Counted from the stretch's first letter, positions 1 to 5,917 are shown. The stretch: 6,285 bases of DNA from Lachnospiraceae bacterium (GCA_003520105.1 DOVL01000105.1:1-6285); one strand, 5' to 3'. Numbers and translations: made by a program. Notes: generated by a model from the sequence alone, not told the origin.

Positions 1-788
1 TTCATGATAGCGTTAGACGCAGTATCGAACAGACGGCTTGTCATGCTTCCAAGTTCCTTAATAAGATTACCGAACATCAGCATACCTACGAGGCTCACGG
101 CTGTTGGAACAAGCAGAGCCACAACGGTAGTTACGGTTATTGGGAAGAGAATCTTCAGCACACGTAGGTTCTTGATCTCTGTCTTATTAGGATACTTCTT
201 GTCCTGCTCCTTCATGTTGATCATCAGCTCCTTCTTTGAGCAGAGAGCCTTTACAACGAGAGGGATGATAACTGGTACGAGAGCCATGTAAGAGTAAGCT
301 GCTATAGCGATAGGTCCGAGCAGCTCGGGTGCGAGTCGTGAGGTGAGGAAGATGCTGGTAGGTCCGTCGGCTCCTCCGATGATACCTATTGAGCCTGCTT
401 GTGCTTCGGTGAAGCCCATAGCGTTAGCGCAGAGGAAAGTGAGGAAGATACCTATCTGAGCGGCAGCTCCCAGCATGAGCGACTTAGGATTGGCGATGAG
501 CGGTCCGAAGTCGGTCATGGCACCAACTCCCATGAAGATAAGTGAAGGAAGTATACTCCACTCATCAAGTTTATAAAAGTAATGTAAGAGTCCGCCCTCT
601 TCGATTATGCTCGGAAACATATTTACAAGGAACATACCGAAAGAGATCGGAACAAGAAGCAGTGGCTCAAAGCCCTTGGCAATAGCAAGATACATAAAGA
701 AAAATGCAATGAGGATCATAACATAATTCTTCCAGCCAAGAGTAGCAAAACCTGTCTGCTCAGCCAAATTCTGTAAAATATCAAGCAT
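1..788 (-). CDS. oadB: Sodium ion-translocating decarboxylase beta subunit (OadB/MmdB/GcdB family), C-terminus cut by window edge
   Basis: This is the integral-membrane subunit that decarboxylates carboxybiotin and couples this to Na+ export across the cytoplasmic membrane. The reading frame is open from the ATG at 788 to the left edge, giving about 262 residues; the family usually has about 375-430, so the last third is missing. Visible family marks are a hydrophobic N-terminus with short helices, the segment NPKSLMLGAAAQIGIF at residues 99-114, and IGGADGPTSIFL at residues 136-147. The Asp in GGADGP (residue 140) corresponds to the essential Asp203 of the Klebsiella oxaloacetate decarboxylase beta subunit, a proposed Na+/proton ligand. 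The start is supported by an AGGAG Shine-Dalgarno sequence 8 bases upstream. It is the last visible gene of the decarboxylase operon, 47 bases after the biotin carrier gene. The beta subunits of the oxaloacetate, methylmalonyl-CoA and glutaconyl-CoA pumps are too alike to tell the substrate; the symbol is given at family level. Confidence 0.93.
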   Translation of the reverse strand, partial: MLDILQNLAEQTGFATLGWKNYVMILIAFFFMYLAIAKGFEPLLLVPISFGMFLVNMFPSIIEEGGLLHYFYKLDEWSILPSLIFMGVGAMTDFGPLIANPKSLMLGAAAQIGIFLTFLCANAMGFTEAQAGSIGIIGGADGPTSIFLTSRLAPELLGPIAIAAYSYMALVPVIIPLVVKALCSKKELMINMKEQDKKYPNKTEIKNLRVLKILFPITVTTVVALLVPTAVSLVGMLMFGNLIKELGSMTSRLFDTASNAIM

Positions 789-835
789 TTCTTTTACTCC
801 TCTCTGGTTTTAACCGTGATACAAAGTTAAGTTAC

Positions 836-1216
836 TTAGTTAAGTGTTACCAGTGTATCGCCGGCTTCTACCTGGGAGCCAACCTGAACATTAACAGATG
901 CAACAGTTCCGTCCTGAGGAGCAACTATTTCGTTTTCCATCTTCATAGCCTCAAGGATAAGAAGAACCTCGCCCTTCTTAACTGCCTTGCCGCTGTCAAC
1001 CTTAACGCCGAGAATCTTACCAGGCATTGGAGCTGCTACTACTACGCTGCCCTCTGAACCTGAAGCCTTTGGAGCCTCTGCCTTTGGAGCAGGTGCTGCC
1101 TTAGGTGCAGGAGCTGCCTTTGGAGCTGCTGCAACAGGAGCTGAAACTGCGCCGTCAGCCTCTTCAACAGCAACATCATATGTTGTACCATTAACTGTAA
1201 TTCTATAATTCTTCAT
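836..1216 (-). CDS. Biotin carboxyl carrier protein of the decarboxylase pump (gamma subunit, MmdC/GcdC-like)
   Basis: This 126-residue protein carries biotin and shuttles the carboxyl group between the carboxyltransferase and the membrane beta subunit. It has three parts: a short beta-type N-terminal segment (residues 1-19, MKNYRITVNGTTYDV), an Ala/Pro/Lys-rich flexible linker (about 24-56) with the repeated unit APAPKA, and a C-terminal biotinyl domain (about 57-126). The biotin attachment motif EAMKMENEI puts the modified lysine at residue 92, about 34 residues from the C-terminus, which is the usual spacing. APMPGKI (62-68) is the typical start of the domain. An AGGAGG Shine-Dalgarno sequence lies 9 bases before the ATG, and the gene follows the OadG-like gene by 17 bases. 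The Ala-Pro linker is typical of carriers in Na+-pump decarboxylases and lets the biotin arm swing. The small size and context argue against AccB of fatty-acid synthesis. Confidence 0.95.
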   Translation of the reverse strand: MKNYRITVNGTTYDVAVEEADGAVSAPVAAAPKAAPAPKAAPAPKAEAPKASGSEGSVVVAAPMPGKILGVKVDSGKAVKKGEVLLILEAMKMENEIVAPQDGTVASVNVQVGSQVEAGDTLVTLN

Positions 1217-1233
1217 TATCTTAATCCTCCTGA

Positions 1234-2184
1234 TTATCTAACTTTTCTGATCGATCTAACAATAAGTGTATCCTTACTTACTGCATTCGGTATCTTTGTA
1301 TCTTCAAATGCAGCATAAAGAGCAGCTGTGATAACTGCTACGAGCTCTTCATCATTAACCAAATCCTCTGACTCAGAAGCGGCCGGTGCAGGAGAAGCCT
1401 TAACTTCTTCCTTCTTAACCTCAGGCTTTGCTTCCTTAAGTGCTTCTGCAGCAGCCTTCTTATCCTTCTTTGAAGGATCGAAGATCATCGGAACAAACTT
1501 CAGAAGAGAAATTATAAATGAAATAAATATAAGTACACAGAATACGGTTACCATACCGATTGCTGTATTCTGTCCGGCCTTGCTGAGAAGTTCAGATTTG
1601 CTGTATACAGCTGAAACCTCTGCCTGAACGGCTTTGTAAGGATAAACACCCTGCTGAAGCATAAGGCTGTCGATGAACTCATCAACAGAGGCATACATGC
1701 CATCTTCCTTTACAGCATCCTCAAGGGTCATACCGTACTGACTCTGAAGGGCTTTTTCGTAATAATCGATCAGCTCTTCGCGCTGTTTATAATATTCAAG
1801 ATTCTTAACGTAAGATACTCTGACGTCAACATCTCTATCTTCATACTTACATCTTACTGTACAGAGAATATCATCATTTGAACCAACCTCGAACTTTGCA
1901 TCGTCAAAATCTTCATCTACAGATATGAATTTACCTACATTATCGGTTGTCTGTATCTGCTGGAAACCTTTAACGGCACTAGATTCAAGCTCTGTACCTT
2001 CATTCAGATAGTATTCAACGGCATCGCCGTCAACATCCTTATATGTATTGATTATATCAATAGTCATGTAAGCAAGTGTTGCCTCGTTATAATCAAATGG
2101 CTTGTCATCTGAACTCTTGCAGGCTGTAAGTGAAAGAAGAAATACTAAAGCGAGTATTAATATTATCTTTTTCTTCATTTTCAT
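1234..2184 (-). CDS. OadG/MmdD-like delta subunit made as a lipoprotein with a large extracytoplasmic domain
   Basis: A 316-residue protein from ATG 2184. Parts in order: a lysine-rich lipoprotein signal peptide with lipobox LTAC (Cys22 as the lipid-modified residue); a polar, acidic domain of about 180 residues (about 23-205) predicted outside the membrane; one transmembrane helix (about 208-231, GMVTVFCVLIFISFIISLL); a lysine/alanine-rich cytoplasmic linker; and a C-terminal segment with NDEELVAVITAALYAA (277-292) and LIVRSIRKVR at the end. This last part is the mark of OadG/MmdD subunits, which dock the carboxyltransferase to the membrane. Ordinary OadG proteins have only about 80-120 residues and lack the outside domain. 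Positive charges after the helix agree with a cytoplasmic C-terminus. It lies 12 bases after the carboxyltransferase gene and 17 before the biotin carrier gene. I do not recognise the outside domain; it contains a CxxxC pair (residues 108 and 112). A GTG at 2190 is possible but would abut the Shine-Dalgarno sequence. Confidence 0.85.
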   Translation of the reverse strand: MKMKKKIILILALVFLLSLTACKSSDDKPFDYNEATLAYMTIDIINTYKDVDGDAVEYYLNEGTELESSAVKGFQQIQTTDNVGKFISVDEDFDDAKFEVGSNDDILCTVRCKYEDRDVDVRVSYVKNLEYYKQREELIDYYEKALQSQYGMTLEDAVKEDGMYASVDEFIDSLMLQQGVYPYKAVQAEVSAVYSKSELLSKAGQNTAIGMVTVFCVLIFISFIISLLKFVPMIFDPSKKDKKAAAEALKEAKPEVKKEEVKASPAPAASESEDLVNDEELVAVITAALYAAFEDTKIPNAVSKDTLIVRSIRKVR

Positions 2185-2196
2185 TAACACCTTTCT
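2185..2196 (-). promoter_or_regulatory. Ribosome binding site deciding the start of the OadG-like lipoprotein
   Basis: On the minus strand AAAGG (2190-2194) precedes the ATG at 2184 by 5 bases, a workable spacing. For the longer GTG start at 2190 the same bases would touch the start codon, so that start is unlikely. A second in-frame ATG at 2178 would have an 11-base spacing and is the fallback choice. The site sits in the 12-base gap after the carboxyltransferase stop codon. Confidence 0.6.
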
Positions 2197-3618
2197 TTAC
2201 AGACTTGAATGCTTCTTATATGGTCTCTGCTCATCCTTTGATGAAAGCATCTCAAATGCAGCAATAAGTCTCTTTCTTGTAGCATCAGGCTCGATAATAT
2301 CATCAACATAGCCTCTCTTTGCAGCTGCAAGTGCACTGCTCTGAATGCTCTCGTACTCAGCCTTCTTCTCGTTGATGATTGCCTTCTTATCATCTGCAGC
2401 ATCGATCTCAGATGCATACATGATCTTAACAGCCATCTCGGAATCCATCATACCAACCTTAGATGTTGGCCAAGCATAAACCATATCAGCTCCGAGAGCC
2501 TTGCTGTTCATAACTGTATAAGCTGTTCCGTAAGCTTTGCCTGTAATAAGGTTAACCTTAGGAATAACGCTGTTTGCGAAGCTGTAGCAAAGCTTAGCAG
2601 CTGCAGGAGCGATCGTACCAACCTCGTTCATGCCTGAAGCATAGCCTTCTACATTTGTCACTGTAAGAACAGGGATATTGAAGCTGTCACAGAAGCTGAT
2701 GAACTTAGCAGCCTTCTCAGCACCTGCTGTTGTAAGCACCTTACCGCCATCCTTAGCCTGATTACCAACCGCACCAACTGTAGCACCGCCAAGTCTGATG
2801 AATCCGGTTACCATATCAGGAGCGTATTTTTCTTTGATTTCAACAAAAAGATTGTTGTCGGAAATATTCTGGAAAAGTGCTCTCGCATCATCAGCGAAAC
2901 CATCAAGATTTGGAATGATCCTGTTAAGGTCGTCGTCTGTTTCTGAGAAAGCAACCTCAGAATTGTTAGAAGGAAGTATAGAGATAAGATTTCTGATCTC
3001 TGCGATTACTTCCTCTTCTGAATCAAATACACCATCAACAAGAGATGTATTTTCAGAAAGATATGAAGCAGATGCTGTATCAAGCTTCTCTGCATAATTC
3101 CCATCGAGTGAATTTGGACTGTTAACAAACAGCTTTGAATCAGCGCTTGTCATATAGTTAAAATCCGAAAGTGAAGGGATGATTGCTGCACCGCCGCCAC
3201 AATTACCAAAGATTGCAGTAACCTGTGGTATAACTCCTGAAGCCATTGTCTGCTTAAGATAAAGTCTGCTGAATGCATTAAGTGCATCAGTAGCCTCCTG
3301 TAATCTGATACCGGCTGTATCAATAAAACCGATAACAGGTGCCCCCACCTTCATAGCCATGTTGTAGATGTTAGCAATCTTCTTAGCGTGCATCTCACCA
3401 ACGGCTCCACCAAGAACACTTGCATCCTGGCTGTAAACATATACCAGCTTGTCGCCGATAACGCCGTAGCCTGTGATAACACCGTCCTTTGGTGTTTCTT
3501 TGTTCTGAATGTTAAAATCTGTGCTTCTGGCTTCTACATAAGCACCGACTTCAACAAAACTCGATTCGTCAAGCAAAATATTAATTCTTTCGCTTGCTGA
3601 CAAACTCTGTTTGCTCAT
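2197..3618 (-). CDS. mmdA: Carboxyltransferase (alpha subunit) of a biotin-dependent acyl-CoA decarboxylase, MmdA/PccB-like
   Basis: This 473-residue cytoplasmic enzyme should transfer a carboxyl group from an acyl-CoA to biotin on the carrier protein. It has the duplicated crotonase-like fold of the acyl-CoA carboxyltransferase family: an N-terminal half with GVITGYGVI (46-54), SQDASVLGGAVGEMHAKKI (63-81) and GNCGGGAA (138-145), and a C-terminal half with FCDSFNIPVL (309-318), KAYGTAY (361-367) and YAWPTSKVG. MmdA is usually about 510 residues, so this one is somewhat short, mainly in the central and C-terminal parts. It is divergent: DTAGIR (100-105) stands where most relatives have DSGGAR, and KAYGTAYT where they have KAYGGAYD. 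It starts the operon, with GGAGG 7 bases before the ATG. The neighbouring Na+-pump subunits and absence of a biotin carboxylase favour a decarboxylase over propionyl-CoA carboxylase. It is not the OadA type used for oxaloacetate. The mmdA symbol rests on family and gene order; the substrate is not proven. Confidence 0.85.
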   Translation of the reverse strand: MSKQSLSASERINILLDESSFVEVGAYVEARSTDFNIQNKETPKDGVITGYGVIGDKLVYVYSQDASVLGGAVGEMHAKKIANIYNMAMKVGAPVIGFIDTAGIRLQEATDALNAFSRLYLKQTMASGVIPQVTAIFGNCGGGAAIIPSLSDFNYMTSADSKLFVNSPNSLDGNYAEKLDTASASYLSENTSLVDGVFDSEEEVIAEIRNLISILPSNNSEVAFSETDDDLNRIIPNLDGFADDARALFQNISDNNLFVEIKEKYAPDMVTGFIRLGGATVGAVGNQAKDGGKVLTTAGAEKAAKFISFCDSFNIPVLTVTNVEGYASGMNEVGTIAPAAAKLCYSFANSVIPKVNLITGKAYGTAYTVMNSKALGADMVYAWPTSKVGMMDSEMAVKIMYASEIDAADDKKAIINEKKAEYESIQSSALAAAKRGYVDDIIEPDATRKRLIAAFEMLSSKDEQRPYKKHSSL

Positions 3619-3646
3619 TTCCAGTCCTCCATTTGTTTATTACTAA

Positions 3647-3666
3647 TTCTGTAAAATATTACAGAA
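3647..3666. repeat. Perfect 8-bp inverted repeat, operator-like, in the leader of the decarboxylase operon
   Basis: TTCTGTAA and TTACAGAA are perfect inverted arms separated by the 4 bases AATA. The repeat lies roughly 12-32 bases downstream of the predicted transcription start and about 30 bases upstream of the carboxyltransferase ATG. This is a fitting place for a repressor site. As RNA it would be only a weak hairpin with no T-tail, so DNA binding is the better reading. It resembles the outer part of a CcpA cre site (TGTAA..TTACA) but lacks the central CG, so I do not assign a regulator. Confidence 0.55.
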
Positions 3667-3670
3667 CCAA

Positions 3671-3756
3671 TTTTCGCCAATATATATAATATTACTTTGA
3701 TCCTTTTTTTTCAACTTTTTTCTTATAAATATGCAATTGATATTCTATGGCGAAAA
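3671..3756. repeat. 9-bp inverted repeat pair flanking the operon promoter
   Basis: TTTTCGCCA (3671-3679) and its exact reverse complement TGGCGAAAA (3748-3756) are 68 bases apart. One copy lies at the predicted transcription start, the other about 35 bases upstream of the -35 box. Such a pair could be two sites for one regulator acting through looping. A 9-bp match in a region of this size can also occur by chance at a level of a few percent to ten percent, so the functional reading is weak. Confidence 0.3.
3686..3714 (-). promoter_or_regulatory. Sigma-A-type promoter for the decarboxylase operon
   Basis: On the minus strand the -35 box TTGAAA (3709-3714) and the -10 box TATTAT (3686-3691) are separated by 17 bases. 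Each differs from consensus at one position (TTGACA, TATAAT). An A-tract overlaps and precedes the -35 box. The predicted transcription start is near 3679, giving a leader of about 60 bases before the carboxyltransferase ATG. It lies downstream of the pgsA terminator, which makes the four decarboxylase genes a separate transcription unit. Confidence 0.65.
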
Positions 3757-3804
3757 ACATCACGTTTTTGCGTTGCTTTTGGCTGTTATTATTCATTGAA
3801 TGAC

Positions 3805-3833
3805 ATAAAAACAGCCGACATTTAGCCGGCTGA
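3805..3833 (-). terminator. Rho-independent terminator of the rimO-pgsA unit
   Basis: On the minus strand CAGCCG, a 9-base loop and CGGCTG form a GC-rich 6-bp stem (3812-3832), followed directly by TTTTT (3807-3811). It lies about 23 bases after the pgsA stop codon. It should end transcription from rimO-pgsA before the decarboxylase promoter. Confidence 0.75.
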
Positions 3834-3840
3834 ATCATGA

Positions 3841-3865
3841 ATCAAAATCACTATCTTATTTTGAT
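3841..3865. repeat. 8-bp AT-rich inverted repeat over the pgsA stop codon
   Basis: ATCAAAAT (3841-3848) and ATTTTGAT (3858-3865) are perfect inverted arms with a 9-base loop that contains most of the pgsA stop codon. The stem is AT-rich and just upstream of the GC-rich terminator. It might help protect the 3' end of the transcript, but no function is shown. Next to it lies a tandem 7-base repeat, TGAATCA twice, at 3831-3844. Confidence 0.35.
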
Positions 3866-4416
3866 GTTGAAATAACGTCCTTATTCTTAATAATATAATC
3901 CATAAGTGAAACCACTGCCAGAAGTGTTGCTGCAACTACAAGAACTGATTCAAATATACCGATGACGTCATGAAGTGTGCCTGTTGTCTCGGCACCAAGA
4001 TCAGCTATAAGGAAGCATACCATGATCATCTGTACAACTGTCTTGACCTTGCCCCACATACTTGCAGCTATTACTCTTCCGTTATCAGCAGCAACAAGTC
4101 TGAATCCACTGATGATGAACTCTCTTCCGATGATAATGATAACAACAACGCTCCAAAGTCTGTCTATTCCGCAGAGAGCAATTATAGCCGAATCAACCAG
4201 AAGCTTATCTGCCAGAGGATCCATAAATTTACCGAAATCAGTAACAAGATTATACTTTCTCGCCAATTTTCCGTCTACAAGATCGGAAAAGCTCGCTATG
4301 ATAAATACACCTAGCGCGTACCATTTGTTCCCCGGTATCTTGTCAAATACCATAAAAAACACAAAAACAGGCACGAGGAACGCTCTGAAGGCGGTTATTT
4401 TATTTGGCAAATTCAT
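3856..4416 (-). CDS. pgsA: CDP-diacylglycerol--glycerol-3-phosphate 3-phosphatidyltransferase
   Basis: This integral-membrane enzyme makes phosphatidylglycerophosphate from CDP-diacylglycerol and glycerol 3-phosphate, the committed step to phosphatidylglycerol and cardiolipin. The protein has 186 residues, normal for the family, and opens with the typical NLPNKITAFR. The CDP-alcohol phosphotransferase signature D-x2-DG-x2-AR-x8-G-x3-D-x3-D is complete: Asp45, Asp48, Gly49, Ala52, Arg53, Gly62, Asp66 and Asp70, the metal and CDP ligands. Several hydrophobic helices follow, for example ALGVFIIASF, LWSVVVIIIIG and VIGIFESVLVVAATLLAVVSL. The ATG at 4416 is chosen because GGAGG lies 6 bases upstream and the family N-terminus begins there; a longer frame reaching 4458 overlaps rimO and lacks support. 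Only one base separates it from the rimO stop, so the two are probably translationally coupled. A terminator follows. Confidence 0.95.
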   Translation of the reverse strand: MNLPNKITAFRAFLVPVFVFFMVFDKIPGNKWYALGVFIIASFSDLVDGKLARKYNLVTDFGKFMDPLADKLLVDSAIIALCGIDRLWSVVVIIIIGREFIISGFRLVAADNGRVIAASMWGKVKTVVQMIMVCFLIADLGAETTGTLHDVIGIFESVLVVAATLLAVVSLMDYIIKNKDVISTSK

Positions 4417-4427
4417 TTTAGTCCTCC
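4417..4427 (-). promoter_or_regulatory. pgsA ribosome binding site inside the rimO end
   Basis: GGAGG (4423-4427, minus strand) lies within the last codons of rimO, 6 bases before the pgsA ATG at 4416. The rimO stop TAA and the pgsA ATG are separated by a single A. This arrangement decides the pgsA start and suggests that ribosomes finishing rimO reinitiate on pgsA. Confidence 0.8.
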
Positions 4428-5833
4428 ACTTCTCCAATGAGATCATACTCACTGGCACTGTTTATCTTAGCCTTAACTATTGTACCCGAAACAGGCTCAT
4501 AATCACATTTTACAAATACATATCCGTCAACATCGGGTGCATCTCTATAACTTCTCGCGGCATAAACATCCTCATCAGGAAGATAGCCTTCAATCATTAC
4601 ATCGATAGTCTTGCCGACAAAACTCTGATTCTTATCATAAGAAATCTCCTGCTGGAGACTCATTATCTCATCTCTGTAGCGTTCCTTAACATCCTCTTCA
4701 ATCTGATCGGAGAATAATGCTGCAGGTGTTCCTTCCTCAGCGGAATAAGTGAACACACCGACTCTGTCAAACTCAAGTTCATCTATAAGTTCCATGAGGT
4801 TTTCATGATCAGTTTCCGTTTCTCCCGGGAAACCGGTTATAAAAGTCGTTCTGATAGCTATATCAGGTATTCTCGATCTGAGTTTTCCAACTATATTTAT
4901 TATATCGTCTTTGTCAAGTCTCCTGCCCATTCTGCGAAGAATATCGGTTTCTGTATGCTGGAGAGGCATATCAATATAATGACAAACCTTAGGATTTGTA
5001 GCTATCTCTTCTATCAGCTCGTCATATATTTCCTCAGGATAACAATAGAGAAGCCTTATCCACTCTATTCCATCAATTACGGACAGTTCATGAATCAGCT
5101 CATGCAGACACTTCCTACCATATTTATCAAGACCGTAACAGGTTGTTTCCTGGGCAACAAGTATAAGCTCTTTCACACCCTGACCGGCAAGATACTGTGC
5201 CTGTCTGATAAGAATCTCCTTCGGAATACTTCTGTAATGTCCTCTGAAAGAAGGAATTGCACAATAAGTACATCTCTTGTCACAGCCTTCTGCAATCTTC
5301 AGATACTCGCTGAAAACCGTTCCTGTAAGTACTCTGTTTGAAGAAAATACAGGAAGATGATCAAGTGATTTGAAGGCATCCGGAGAACCGTCCTTTGATA
5401 CATCATTAGTCTTACTGAACATTAAACCATCAGAAACCATCTGTAGATTATCGTGATCATTAAGATCATCATGGCCAATCAATTTGTCGACAACATCCGC
5501 TATATCATCTATGGCTGATGTTCCTATGAAAGCGTCAACCTCCGGAAGTTCAGCCCTGGCCTCTGCCTTATACCTTTCGGCGATGCATCCTGTCACGATC
5601 AGATATTTAAGCCTTCCTTTTTTCAGTTCAACAAGCTCAAATATTGTATTTATGCTTTCCTCGGCGGCATCCTTGATGAAGCAGCAGGTATTTACTATGG
5701 CAATATCCGCCTCAGCGTCATTATCTGTTAAATTGTAACCTCTTTCTCTGAGGAGTCCAAGCATCTCTTCGCTGTCGACGGTGTTTTTGTCACATCCCAG
5801 AGAAACCAATAGTATATTATAGTTGTTAGTCAT
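4418..5833 (-). CDS. rimO: Ribosomal protein S12 (Asp) methylthiotransferase RimO
   Basis: RimO is a radical-SAM enzyme with two iron-sulfur clusters that adds a methylthio group to a conserved aspartate of ribosomal protein S12. The protein has 471 residues from ATG 5833. The N-terminal methylthiotransferase domain has the three cluster cysteines: Cys14 in SLGCDKN, Cys50 in NTCCF and Cys83 in VTGCIAERY. The radical-SAM domain has GCDKRCTYC (Cys184, Cys188, Cys191) and the following PSFRGHYRS. The C-terminal TRAM domain contains RDAPDVDGYV, which marks RimO rather than the tRNA enzyme MiaB. The stretch between the two cluster domains (about 119-165) is rich in Asp and His and makes this region about 30 residues longer than in E. 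coli RimO. A TTG at 5881 would add 16 AT-encoded hydrophobic residues and is rejected. No clear Shine-Dalgarno sequence precedes the ATG. pgsA follows after one base. Confidence 0.95.
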   Translation of the reverse strand: MTNNYNILLVSLGCDKNTVDSEEMLGLLRERGYNLTDNDAEADIAIVNTCCFIKDAAEESINTIFELVELKKGRLKYLIVTGCIAERYKAEARAELPEVDAFIGTSAIDDIADVVDKLIGHDDLNDHDNLQMVSDGLMFSKTNDVSKDGSPDAFKSLDHLPVFSSNRVLTGTVFSEYLKIAEGCDKRCTYCAIPSFRGHYRSIPKEILIRQAQYLAGQGVKELILVAQETTCYGLDKYGRKCLHELIHELSVIDGIEWIRLLYCYPEEIYDELIEEIATNPKVCHYIDMPLQHTETDILRRMGRRLDKDDIINIVGKLRSRIPDIAIRTTFITGFPGETETDHENLMELIDELEFDRVGVFTYSAEEGTPAALFSDQIEEDVKERYRDEIMSLQQEISYDKNQSFVGKTIDVMIEGYLPDEDVYAARSYRDAPDVDGYVFVKCDYEPVSGTIVKAKINSASEYDLIGEVED

Positions 5834-5843
5834 ATTTAGTATT

Positions 5844-5849
5844 ATTATA
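5844..5849 (-). promoter_or_regulatory. Possible -10 box before rimO
   Basis: A consensus TATAAT on the minus strand ends 10 bases before the rimO ATG. No convincing -35 box is seen at 16-18 bases upstream. If used, the transcript would have a leader of only a few bases, which would fit the missing Shine-Dalgarno sequence. In DNA this AT-rich a chance TATAAT is quite likely, so this is a weak call. Confidence 0.25.
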
Positions 5850-5917
5850 AAATGAATACAAATACATAATAATATGATCAATATTCATTTGTGTGTTTTA
5901 TTTTTGAGTATGGATAA

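Noticed and set aside
4..291. Plus-strand open frame near the left edge
   Set aside because: It is antisense to the beta subunit gene, which shows strong family motifs in the minus frame.
1083..1130. Short tandem repeats in DNA
   Set aside because: They encode the repeated APAPKA linker of the biotin carrier protein and are not an independent element.
2184..2417. Second minus-strand frame overlapping the 3' end of the carboxyltransferase gene
   Set aside because: It is out of frame with the well-supported carboxyltransferase, and its Arg/Leu-rich product resembles no protein family.
3647..3666. CcpA catabolite-response element
   Set aside because: Outer bases fit but the diagnostic central CG is missing; kept as an unassigned palindrome.
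3781..3816. GGCTGTT / AACAGCC inverted repeat next to the terminator
   Set aside because: The second arm is also part of the terminator stem; it may be an alternative pairing, but the stem with the T-tail is stronger and explains the site.
4417..4458. N-terminal extension of pgsA to 4458
   Set aside because: It would overlap the end of rimO and precede the family N-terminus NLPNKIT; the ribosome binding site supports 4416.
3977..4717. Long plus-strand open frame (246 codons) opposite pgsA and rimO
   Set aside because: It is antisense to two clearly identified genes, has no recognisable domain and no good ribosome binding site.
4805..5341. Plus-strand open frame (178 codons) opposite rimO
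   Set aside because: It lies entirely within the rimO coding region on the other strand; composition reflects antisense reading of rimO.
5834..5881. N-terminal extension of rimO to a TTG at 5881
   Set aside because: The added 16 residues come from AT-rich intergenic-like DNA, and homologues start just before the SLGCDKN motif.
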